64,000 nt of DNA from contig NC_091946.1 of assembly GCF_041260155.1 (NCBI RefSeq), forward strand, positions 17,547,853 through 17,611,852. The letters run 5' to 3'. Positions within the stretch are counted from its first letter, which is position 1; each line of letters begins with the position of its first letter. The translations under genes were made by a program, and so were the position numbers. Below are positions 22,201-32,585 of the stretch, piece by piece. Below the pieces are notes generated by a model that was not told the DNA's origin, did not search any database, and saw nothing but the letters and a program-made list of their open reading frames with translations. The stretch is from Ptychodera flava (lineage: Eukaryota; Hemichordata; Enteropneusta; Ptychoderidae).

Positions 22201-25200
22201 TATTGCGTAGAGGTTGGTATAAATATGAGAACACTTAGCTTTCATCCATAATTTTTCATTTTGTTCGAAAGGGTATTCTCAGCGATTGGAATGTTGTCGT
22301 ACTGGATATCAACATCTTGGCTTTTTATCGACGTTTTAGCCGTTACCGTTAGCCTGACAGTCGAGGTTTAGTTTCTACAAATATTGCTTGAATCACTCGA
22401 CAAGACAAACCGAATTTGTTGGCGTCTCTTACATGCGTCCACACTGGCTAAATTCTCCGTCTTCGACGCTACCGCGATGATTCTGGTCCACGATTGCAAA
22501 GGTAGATCATAATGTCAACAAATAACTTGTTTTGACATCCTCGTGGTGTTGAATGATCAAGAGCAGACGACATCATAATTTTTGTCATGTCCTCCTTTGT
22601 TATCGGTTCTTTGTGTTGAGTTGCTCCTTTTCCTTCAACTTTCAGTTTCACCAGCATTGCAGAAAACACGTCATTCGCTTGCTTGAAATTCTCGTTATTG
22701 ATAATGTCGATGCCACACTGTCTCAGAAAGTATCTTTGTAGGCCATACCGTATAGTTATCATTGATTTTCTGGAATACAGCTCTGCGTTACTCTGCCGAA
22801 CCCCTGCATAGAAAGTTCCCAAGAACGAGCATAGTTCACAGGGCGATTTTTCCACAGCGGCCATAGTGGTGTTATTTTCTTCGCAGAAAGAAGCCAAAAT
22901 GTCCTTAGCATACCGAATGACATCTTTGGTTGCACTTGAATCTTTGTTGTTGATGAGCTCTTCAAGTTCCTCTGCGGATGGAATGCAAAATCTTGCCTGT
23001 TTTGCTAAAGGCACGTCACTGTGACCGCCCGCCATCATTCAAAAAGCGCAGACGACACCTCGGACTTAGTCACGTGACACTTTCATGTTGACTATTTCCC
23101 TAGGGAAATAGTCTTTCAAAAAATGCCCTCTGACGTCACTTTTGTCGATTCAGTGGGGACTAGACGTATCTATTTTCTCGTCACGTGACGTATTCTGGCG
23201 AATCGCAACACAGAATGATCATGTGGCGTGTTATAATAAGTGTTAACACGCTTCCCTATTGATTTCACCAGGGATTCCTTTGGCATAGCAAATCATTCAT
23301 GAAAAGGGACAGCCAATGGTAACTCTACAATCTAGTGACATCGTGAAATTCTGAGACAGATTGCACTGCATTGTTCAAAACAAGTTTCAGTCTAAGGTTG
23401 TTATGAATATTCATATTATGATAGTATACGCTGTGTATAAGTAACAGTACCAGAAATAAAATGTTGAGCCAGTATCACAGGAGGGCATTTACAAAAAAGA
23501 CATGACTAAAATGTAATTCAAGTCTTATCTACGACGCATTCAATACAAGTGTTCTTGAGCATACATGCTCTGGAAGCAAGATCATATGATATTTTATATA
23601 TTGAGGCATTCCAAATCTACTCCCTGTGTCTCAAAACCATTGACAACACACTGAGAATCATGTGGTAGGGGTACCGAGTCAAAGGTCCTTGACAAAAATC
23701 GTGATTGTCAGTCTGATGGAAAGGACAATTCATCATTCGAAATGACCCCTTTCACTATCATATTTCTGTACAACCCATTAATTTCCCTGGGTAAAGTTAG
23801 ACCTCTACACTGGGAGATGGGGATGCAAGGGTGAAACAGTATTGTATAGTAACTCACAAATGTTATCCAGCTTCTGTAAGTTTGGTAACATCTTCAGGAC
23901 TGTCATTCTGTATTTGTCCCTGGTTGCACATGGATTATCAGCCAACCACAAAACCCTCAACTTGGTCAGTTTCTTGAGATGGTGTATCTCTGATAGATCC
24001 TGGATATTGTTCTTCCGGACGTACAACTCTGTGACATTCGGACAATAGCTGAAATCTTCCAGTGTGGCGATGCTGTTAACACTGAGACTGATCACCTCAA
24101 CACTGGGCATCTCACGAAATATTGTCACCTGTCGAATGAAATCATAAAACATGCAAAGTTGTCAGGTTCTATTTGTTTTGAAACTTTATTAAAATAGATG
24201 CTGGATAGCAATAATGGGTTTATGAGTGATGAACAAAGAAATGGCTCATAATACATATCAACATTATGATTTTTGTATTGTGTTATTTCGTCAATATTTT
24301 CAACTGTTCACTGATTAGCAAGAGAGCTAATACTTTCTTCTCTGCGTATAGTTCAAAAAACAGGTATTTTCATGAGGGACTTGCCCACAAATATGAAGAA
24401 TCACATATTTTGATGGAACCCGTGATATGCTAGATTGTTTATCCTTCAGAGTGGCAGCTATGACAAAAGTTTGAGTAACTGCAGTGCTAGTCTGGCATAG
24501 GATATACAAAATTTTAATTCCTTCAGCTTTGCAGAAAGAGGACTTGGAAAAGTGGAGCTTACAGTATGCTACAAGTTTCTCAATAAATGGATTGCACAGA
24601 TCTTCTACATAAACACTACAAAAATAAACTTCTGAGATGATTGTGAGCTACTGTGTTGCAACTGTGTTATACTTACATCAGTCAGTTCATTGCCCCTGTG
24701 AAGAAAACAGAGCAAGAATAACTCTTTTTTAATGTATGGAAATAAAACAAATGCAGGTCCTATCTATTTGCATCAGGCAAAATGGTGGAAAAATAATACC
24801 TTGGACAAAGTAAGTCATCATTTAATTGTAAAAGTAAGAATTATTTTATTGTATCCTGGAAATGTGCAGAATGAAATTCTAAGTTGGACAATATTGTTCA
24901 AAAGACTTTCAGAATTCTCAAAAAGGAGATTTTGAGTGGTGGGCCACCTCTTTGTTTTTCAAACAATATATTCATATATATTCACATGATAATAACAATA
25001 CTTGAGAATGCATTTCCACTTCTAAGGGATATGCAAATTGTGCATTGCTACATAAATTGGCTGCCCCTAGGGCCTCTGAAGGCTGTGGAGAACGTTACGT
25101 TTGATTCATTGATAACACAACAAACTTTGCGGATTGAAAATTTTCAAATTAAGGTAGTATCCGCCTCAAAACCGAAAGATTTAAGTTTTTGTTAGAATTT

Positions 25201-25611
25201 CCCTACAGAAACCTTTAGACTATTCCCTTTCAAAATCGAGAATATACAATAGAAGTTGCTATGCAAATTTATGTACAAGGGAAAATAATTTACTGATATC
25301 AACGATTCAAAATGGCCACCATCCGTATGATTACTCTGTGGAGAAAAATTAAATTCCAAAGTTTCACAAAAACATGACAGTGTAAACTTCATTTTCTCCA
25401 TACATTTCAAACCAGGTCCATACATGCAGCAGATGAGTGAAAAAAGATAAACTGAGAGATTCAGAATATTTGTCGGGGGGGGGGGGGCAAGGGGCATGCT
25501 TGCTATTTGTTAAGAAAAGAAAACGACATACCAACAGTTGAGTTTTTTCACACTCTCAATATCTGCTGCTCTTGCCCTGGCCAGCACTAAACTGGCTGTC
25601 AACTTGACCAT
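19223..25611 (-). CDS. CFAP410: CFAP410 (C21orf2), ciliary leucine-rich-repeat protein
   Basis: Minus-strand exons recognised by similarity to human C21orf2: exon 1 25532-25611, a 19-bp microexon 24677-24695, exon 3 23858-24128, exon 4 within 21159-21394, and the C-terminal exon 19223-19327. Exon 1 starts in a strong context (ATCATGG), with an in-frame TGA upstream. It encodes [15 protein letters not shown] and ends in ...KKLNCW, which the microexon completes as GNELTD. Exon 3 carries the leucine-rich repeats ([31 protein letters not shown]). Exon 4 carries the acidic segment EEGEDLPLP and a Ser/Thr/Ala-rich linker. The last exon encodes the conserved helical end [17 protein letters not shown]. 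In the family the protein acts at the ciliary base/basal body. Oddity: exon 4 reads into an in-frame TAG (21159-21161) unless it is spliced at a non-GT site. The gene also hosts a transposon fossil in its third intron. Confidence 0.9.
20117..20189. repeat. Short hairpin with 14-bp perfect arms
   Basis: ATTATAGCCCAAAC at 20117-20130 is mirrored by its exact complement at 20176-20189, enclosing 45 bp of GC-richer sequence. It lies in the last CFAP410 intron and is probably a foldback or MITE remnant. Confidence 0.55.
21441..21588. repeat. Long near-perfect hairpin (foldback element)
   Basis: Two arms of about 70 nt are inverted complements around a 5-nt centre near 21511-21515. The inner 40 bp (GAGGCCGTGCGTTACCAGAAAC side) pair almost perfectly and the outer part pairs with a few mismatches or gaps. 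The outer ends read CACCTATTACC and its mirror. It has no coding content. Near-perfect arms imply recent origin or gene-conversion maintenance. Confidence 0.85.
21830..23038 (-). pseudogene. Crypton tyrosine recombinase (DUF3504/KIAA1958-like), broken
   Basis: The first part is an open frame of 189 codons from the ATG at 23038. It contains the N-terminal Crypton domain, with a [15 protein letters not shown] segment, a [15 protein letters not shown] segment and ending near a [10 protein letters not shown] motif, after which TAG stops the frame at 22469. The second part (about 22230-21990) carries the C-terminal catalytic region: [20 protein letters not shown], then GVSGHKS and IRSYSR, which fit the R, H and Y positions of tyrosine recombinases. 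The catalytic middle expected between the two parts is not recognisable in any frame, so there is an internal loss of probably 100 or more residues plus a frame change. It is not functional as it stands. The family integrates circular DNA by site-specific recombination. Confidence 0.8.
23090..23113. promoter_or_regulatory. 24-bp perfect palindrome upstream of the recombinase start
   Basis: GACTATTTCCC followed by its exact complement, with no spacer, ends 51 bp upstream of the recombinase ATG. Further small palindromes lie outside it (CGTCACGTGACG at 23179-23190 and a TCACGTGA at about 23069). It could be a protein-binding site (operator or recombinase site) or a chance foldback. The role is inferred. 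Confidence 0.5.
25149..25495 (+). repeat. Probable member of the GGTAGTATxCxCCTC element family
   Basis: The sequence begins TTAAGGTAGTATCCGCCTC, like the left end of the element at 30575-30922, and shares its AAAATGGCCACCATCCG segment near 25310. The right end is not clear; the stretch ends in a 13-base G run (25475-25487). It lies between CFAP410 exons 1 and 2. Confidence 0.45.
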
Positions 25612-27482
25612 GATAACGCTTCAAAACAAGCAGCTGAAATCAATGAGATACACACATATTGAAATTCAGTCTGTTCACTTCAAAAGACCAACATGCAGCT
25701 TAATTTTAAGACAGTCCATGATTGAATTTGAACATACTAATTTCCTTTGTCATTACAACAACCTTGACTAATTGAATACCTGAAGTTGAAGTTTTGTCAG
25801 TATGACCTTTGTAAACAGGTCAGAAATAATTACATAAAATGTAACGTTGTTCACAGACAAACTTGACAGAAACGAATTCTTTTTGTTTCACATGCAATTG
25901 ATTTGCTAGCGTAATGAAAAGTGTAGAGTAAGCGACACACATTCACCGAGTTTTTGGGGCCATTTTCAGCATTCTCTTCAGGTTGTTTTTTCTGTTTCTG
26001 TCTGATGATACTGAGAAAAGTTTGAAAATCTAAGAACGCTCTACAAAGAGTATATTATTTGAATGAGATCATTTTGATCAGCCCCGAATTTTCCAAGTTG
26101 TCGAAGTAAAAATATGTTAGATGCTTTCTTACTCAGTGCAATGAAACAAACATCAACTAGCAATGTATTTACAATAATTGAACCTAGCAATTTGTCAAGA
26201 GTGTGACTTTTATTACAATTTGACCATGAAGTAGAAGGGAATTTATGATGCTACTCTTTATTCTGGTGATCGATCAGCATTTCTCTTGTTTTCTGAATGT
26301 TTAGCTCAAGGTTTTTCTTTGAAAAACTACAAAGTAATTTTTTCACCTTTAAGACAAGAGTTTCATGGTTGACACAAATGTAGATGTGAGTAGAAACACA
26401 TGTTTGGATGAGAACAGTCAGGGGGGTTGTTCATGACAGCACTGATATGGTACATTTCCTCGTGAAAGCATGGACGTAGAACAAGATGACCTTGACGAAA
26501 GTGATTGTTTGTTGAGTTTAGAATAATGATCATTGCAAAAAATTCAGTTTTGATCGGTGTGGTCGAGAAGTTCAGCAATCAACATTTAGTCCAACAAGCA
26601 TGGGAGTTTTTGCCACTGAGTGGAGAACCACAGTCTCTCCATTTTATGGAAGGCCAGTGGATTAGTGTACAGTCTTGACGATGGCCACTGTGCTGTTTCC
26701 GCGGTACAAGAAAAGAGGTGGTAGAGAACACTACCTCCATCAGCTCTCAAAGGCTGCAGCAACTGTCGTGAATATTTATCTGCCGACGCAACACGTTCGC
26801 GTCGCTAGACACGCAGTAATTCGCAGGTAATAATTGAGTTTGGCACGTCGCACATGGGCTGGCGTGTGCATGTTGAAAAGTTGTATACATCGTATATAAT
26901 ATAAATGTTGCACCATTAAAGACTAATCTCCTTCAAGCCAAACATCGACTTAGGGAACAATCATTTGGTTGAAAAATTGCATGCACGGGTAAAGTTGCTA
27001 TGTTTGAGGCCGAAGGCCAGGAAGTTTGGCGGTGATCACATCCGAACTTCTCGGCCTCGCGGCCGCGGCTCTCAACAACTATCTCCGTGCCTGAATGACA
27101 GACATGGCAGTTCTTTCATCACCTACTGATGTGGGCAGAAATTACGTTTGGGGTACTTGGAAAAGCACTCAAAATGAAAGTATTCCTTCGAGGTACAAAA
27201 CACCGCTGTTGCGGCTGACAAATATTTGTACTCAAATTTCAGCGTTTGTGTACAACTTACCACTGACTCGATAACAGCGCAGAGTCGGCCGTGTCAAAGT
27301 GAATGGGCAAAAGTCTGGAGTATTTACAGTAACCAGGTATACGAAAGCCTGTCTGCACTGTTCGGGGATACAATGTTTTGAAGCCGTGTCGTACTTTCGT
27401 TTACACTCAAAATTAACTCGGAAACGATGAAGGATCAATGGATGTACCGTGTCTTGTGGCTCGGTCGTCTTCTGCTCACGAT

Positions 27483-28561
27483 GCTGAAGTTGGACTCAGT
27501 TTCGGATTCGGTTTCGGATTCGGTTTCGGATTCGGTTTCGGATTCGAATAACTGAGAATAGTTTTATATTTCCAGCTTATGTTATTATTTTTTCGAAGAA
27601 TATAATAACTACTGATACACAAGGAGATATTTTAACTAGATCACCTTACTGCACAAATAACACGTATTTCATCACATAAATGTAGCATGTATTTCATGGC
27701 ATAAATGTTTCACATATAATCATAATTTATACAGTTTAAAAAATCAAAACACTTTAGGCAGTAGAGCAAGAAACTGTAGTGCATGACTACACAAGACAAA
27801 ACTGCTGAAAAATCAGTCAAAAGTTACAACTTATGAGCTGTCCATCTCAATTATGGGCATTATGCAGTTCAGACTATTCAAGCTAACAGTACGACACACA
27901 ATTCAAAGAAATGCATTCAATGCTATCCTTATTACGCAACATATTAACTGATAGTTTAGTCCGAGAGTTTAGTATGGTGCATTCGAAATTAACTCTATGT
28001 AGAACAACATCACTCAAAACATCAAATTAATACAACACATTAACATTAAAACCATGTGACACACATTGTGACATATAAAATGATTAAAGTATGTTTTTGT
28101 AAATATTGTTTCCTTGCTCGACACTTCCTTTAAATTTCAAATTAAAGTGCTTTGAAGCTTTCTGTAATTTCCATTTTTTAACCATTTTAATTGTGAATAT
28201 ATGCACACAATTTATGCTGTGAAATATATACTACCTATGCCGACAGGTAACCCAGTAAAAACTTATTCTTGACGACAATTATTTATCTTTTCATACGAAA
28301 GTACATGAGACTATTTTATTTTCACTGGAATTTATTTTAGCTGAAAACAGATTTTCATTGTTTCACTGTCTTATTTTCACTTTGTCTAGTCTGATTAGAT
28401 ATTATTTTAGCTGAAAAGGGTCCAGGGAAAGTAAGGAAAATCCAGTATTCCACAGTGTAACAATTGGCTGAAAATATAAAATTTCTTTCAGTCTCTCGAA
28501 TCCGAAACCGAATCCGAAACTGAATCCGAAACCGAATCCGAAACCGAGTCTAACTTCAGCC
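27483..28561. mobile_element. Non-autonomous element with inverted termini made of 12-bp tandem repeats
   Basis: The left terminus (27483-27553) reads GCTGAAGTTGGACTC followed by about four copies of TTCGGATTCGGT. The right terminus (about 28490-28561) is its inverted complement, with similar tandem copies. The 1-kb interior is AT-rich and non-coding. The 12-mer CGTCTTCTGCTC occurs just outside both ends (27466-27477 and 28563-28574) and may be a target duplication, although a few bases separate it from the termini on each side. The superfamily is not assigned. Confidence 0.75.
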
Positions 28562-30574
28562 TCGTCTTCTGCTCGTATGCCGCGGGCCACGCTGGGTTGA
28601 GGGCGTTTTCATTTCCGGATCATCGAAAATGACCTTTCAACTCTAGCTGGGGACGCTATCTCCTTGACAATACCACTGATAGGAACTTCTTGGAGGAAGT
28701 TGCGGGACCTAACTGGAAAATGGATGTCAGATAACTCTATTTGCTTCGTTTTGTCAAGACATTTCTTGTAGAAATACAGCTTTATGCTGGCAATATCTGC
28801 CTTCACAACGTTACACAATATTTTGTGTTAAGAACACCTGTTTATTGTTTTTTTTTGGTGTTTACAGTTTGACAGAAAGTTTTTTTAAGCAAAGTATATA
28901 ATCTGCATTCTCTGCATACTTAAACCTTTGGACTGTCTATTCTATGACAGATGTGAAACATTTTTTTGCATCAGAGAAGAGTTACCACAGAAATGTAATT
29001 CAATATGGTGAATTTCATTTGTTGATTTCAATTACCTAATGCTCATCCCATGCATATAACTATCAAACCTTTTCTGCCATATAAGGAACTGATATCTTTG
29101 AAATTTGCTTTGTGTCCAATATTTACTATAGATATCAAAACAAGCTAGCGTAATGCTTGTGGTAACTTTATTTTTCCTTGACTGTTAGAAATTTTCAAAA
29201 CTTCATACACTATCATTTATGGACATATATCTCCTTGAAATATTCACATCTTGAAGTTTGTTAGTTTTGCCATGGTTATGCAAGATAACCAACAGCAATA
29301 ATCGCATTCGACAGTATGTACAAGGTTTTTCAAGTTTATTGTAAGTTACAGGTGAGAAAAGGACATCACTCTGGAGGAATAAACTTAAGCATTGCATGAT
29401 TCATGAAAAGGGAAAGTTTTAAACAAAAGAATAAATATTGTATCAAAAACAAAGCAAACTCCATTTTCAAATAAGCATTGCACACACATCATTTGTTCGC
29501 AGAAATACAGACAAAATTAAGGTTTATCTCTCACATCTGAATCTGTGTTTACCGGTATTGCAGCAGCTTGGAGACTGCTCCCTCAATTGTTGTGATTTTA
29601 TTTTGCATTTCAGTGCTTACAAACTTGTCATTCCTATAAGAGCAAGTACATAAAACTCTACAAAAAATTCAAGATGAAGTTAATCTATTTTTGATATTAA
29701 TGGAGGAAGTTATATCAATAGGAATCAGCTCTTTCCATTTTTGCCAGATTGTCAGTGTATCCTGTTTGTACCAAGATTTATAACCCCATGAAAATATCAT
29801 GACTTTTAAAAATGTACACTGTATCAAAATGTACAATGTATCACAAAGTTATTTCACAATTAAATTACTACATTACTACTGAATTTCAAATATGATCACC
29901 TCTTACTAATTACTCTATTATTCCAATAATTTAAGAGACAAATAAATTAAATTTCACTCGTAAAATGTCTGTTCCAGCACACATCTATTATTTATGTATG
30001 AAAAAAATCTTCAAACGACGGCATCTTTTATATCAAGTAAAGCTCCAATAGAAAGAAATCTTTTTATGGAAATGGGGTCAAAATATATACAACCTTAGCT
30101 CTTTTTGAAGTAATGTCACATTTTTTGCTACAGACTACACATAGGTTATCAAACATGTCAGTGAATTGACACTTTGACTATGTATGTGGTATCGCTACTA
30201 CAAAGTTAAACATTTGAAGACTAGAAAAAAATAAATAGCTGTGAAAATGCTCACTGAAAGTTTTCTCACATTGTGTGTAATATTGCTTTTCCAAAGATCA
30301 AAATTTGGAAATGAGGTTACATTAGCAGTTTCTCTGGAGAGGCTCAGAAAAGATTGTTGTCATCTGGCAACATTCTTGTTTGGGATTGCTGGATGAAGAA
30401 TGCATCGTGCAGTTATCAAGACAGGAGGCAATTACACAAATGCAGTATATTAGTCCTGCCAGGAAATTGCACAATATGAACAGCAGACTTAGGGTATGCA
30501 CGTAGGACCCACAAGACCTGCAGTAGCGCCCTTTCTGTGAACAGCCTCAGACAATGCTGTTTCAATATATGTTT

Positions 30575-30922
30575 TTAGGTAGTATGCACCTCAAAAGTGA
30601 AAGACTTCATTTTTGCTCAATCTTTCCTCAATGAAATTTTCAATCATTCTCTCACAAAATCAAGAACACGAATCAGGGGTCACTGTGCAAATTTTGCTTT
30701 TAGAGAAACAAATTACCTTCAACATTTACCGATCTTTGCTATTCAAAATGGCTGCCATCCCCGAATTAACTCCCTAGGGAAAATAAAATTTTAAATTTTT
30801 GAAAAACTAAGATAGTGAAAATATTTCTTGATCGACGACCTTTAAAGTGAGCCCCAACAAGAGGAGAGAATTTTAAAAATTTGAGTCTGAATATCTTATC
30901 CAAGTGGCACTTTCTACCTTAA
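30575..30922. repeat. MITE, family C (TTAGGTAGTATGCACCTC ends), complete copy
   Basis: About 348 bp with left end TTAGGTAGTATGCACCTC and right end AAGTGGCACTTTCTACCTTAA-like sequence, which is the imperfect inverted complement. It contains the AAAATGGCTGCCATCCC segment shared with the copies at 25149 and 12790. Non-coding. Confidence 0.6.
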
Positions 30923-31500
30923 TCCCTGTTAGTTTTTGAATATTTGACATGTTGCAGCCCACACTTATGAATATTCATATGAACAAAGAGAATACAGAAA
31001 AGTACACTGCTTGTATATGAAGACGTGCATGATGGTCTGAAAACTACCATCGCCAGACTAAGTGACTGTATCTAATACAGTATGAAAGTTTAGAGACACC
31101 TAGAAATTTATGGTGGCGATACCAAAGCAATATAAAAAAGTTGTACTGTATCATATTTACTAACATGAAGCTTAATCACACAACAGGAAATAAAGTTCCC
31201 AGCTCTAATCATCTAAGGTTTTACTGTATCGTGAATTAACTATGTACTGTATATTTTGAAGATTCTTGAAAATCATACATGTGAAAAGTGTTTGCTATTA
31301 TTACATCATAAATACACAATGTTGAAAATTTTCATAAAAATTCTGGTTGCTTTTCTTAAAAATAAACAAGGAATGTTGAAATTGGAATAAAAATTATGAT
31401 GGATGCTTCTCTTATAATAAACAGGCTAATAAATTCACAATTCACAAAGAAACAGGCAGAATTTCATTCTGACACTACAAAAAAAAACCTTGTATCTGAC

Positions 31501-31592
31501 TTAACCTGCTCACCCCAATTCCCTGTAAACAGGTCCACACTCACCATAGATAACAATGAGATTGGGCCAAACCATGGTGGTGAAAGGGTTAA
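31501..31592 (+). repeat. 92-bp MITE, family B, copy 1
   Basis: It begins TTAACCTGCTCACCCC and ends GGTGGTGAAAGGGTTAA. The terminal inverted repeats are TTAACC-type and the ends are TTAA. It aligns over its whole length with 48409-48500 (opposite strand) and 54877-54959. Confidence 0.8.
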
Positions 31593-32585
31593 ACCAAAAA
31601 GCCTATCTGTCAATGTACTCATCATTGAAAAAAACAAACAATCATTATGCTCTAACCAGATGAAGAGATGTCCTCACTTTTTACTTTTCACAATTTTTCT
31701 CTGTTTGCCATCCATTTCTGCTGAATTCCTCTACCTACATCAGCGCCTATACCATGACGGATCATTCTGAAGAACCAGCCAATGATAAATTCACATGACA
31801 ATGCAAACAAGAAACAAGTAGATCCCTACATCTGGTTACAACAGACTACATTACCACATCACACCTAAAAGACCAGTAACTGTGCTCTCTAACTTTTCAG
31901 ATTTCAAAACTCTTGGAGTCAAGCTAGGGACTTCTAGATGTTTATTTGAACCTGCCTTGTACAATGATATGTTGAAAATAAAATTTCTCAACGTTTAAGA
32001 GAACTTTCTCAAGTCACTGACATGACTCTGACGACAAAAGAAGACGGTACACTTTCTCTGATTCCCATTCGTATTTCCTGCTCATAATCTCATCAGAGGT
32101 ATGGCTGCTGAAGGGTGGATATAAATGACAATGAGGTAAACAGACAGGCTGTGGAATGTATGAAATGGCAGTTACGACAAACAAATCCTGGGTTAAAAGA
32201 AATAAAAGGGACATAAGCTGTAACTTGTGCAAGTTTTCAGTATTCTGCTTCTGTATATCAATTACCATGTCTGACCCTGAAATTTTGAGTATTCTTTTTG
32301 TCAACACAGCTTGTATGTGTGTAGCGATGGTTGTTCATTGTTTACAAATGAATTCTAGTCCGGACTTGAATACAATTTTCAATAATATCAATGTAGATTA
32401 TACTCATATAGGTTGTGTTGATATGCTAAATACTTGGCATTAAATTACAGTTTAGGGATTCAATGCAGAAAGTGTCGGGAAACCACAAAACATAAGTTCT
32501 AAAAAAGTAGTCAAAAGATACAGCTTATGAAGCTTTAAAAGAAGTTAACGATATGACTAGGAAAGAGGCTAGAATTGGCATGACA

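Larger units (their letters stand above)
21591..23236 (-). mobile_element. Crypton-like element bounded by 22-bp inverted repeats
   Basis: About 1.65 kb in the third CFAP410 intron. It is bounded by TTATAACACACCACATG at 21591 and the inverted counterpart ending at 23236. The two 22-bp ends differ at two positions. The interior encodes a degraded Crypton-type tyrosine recombinase on the minus strand. Cryptons are usually described as lacking terminal inverted repeats, so either the repeats belong to an enclosing DNA transposon or this is an atypical lineage. A target-site duplication could not be identified with confidence. Confidence 0.65.
25612..32585. other. Intergenic, between CFAP410 and PIGZ
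   Basis: About 7 kb without a supportable gene. It holds the CFAP410 promoter side, a 1.1-kb inverted-repeat element with 12-bp tandem arms (27483-28561), a 350-bp MITE (30575-30922), a 92-bp MITE (31501-31592) and the PIGZ 3' region, with a candidate AATAAA at 31941-31946 on the minus strand. A minus-strand open stretch at 28609-28818 is 69 codons with no recognised domain. Confidence 0.6.

Noticed and set aside
26995-27065. Imperfect GAGGCCGA hairpin
   Set aside because: Complementarity is interrupted and short compared with the other hairpins, so it is not listed as an element.
28402-28590. Minus-strand frame encoding repeated Gly-Phe
   Set aside because: Translation of the 12-bp TTCGGATTCGGT terminal repeats of a transposon, with no gene context.
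31396-31770. 124-codon plus-strand open frame
   Set aside because: It runs through the 92-bp MITE and has no domain, splice signals or conserved composition.
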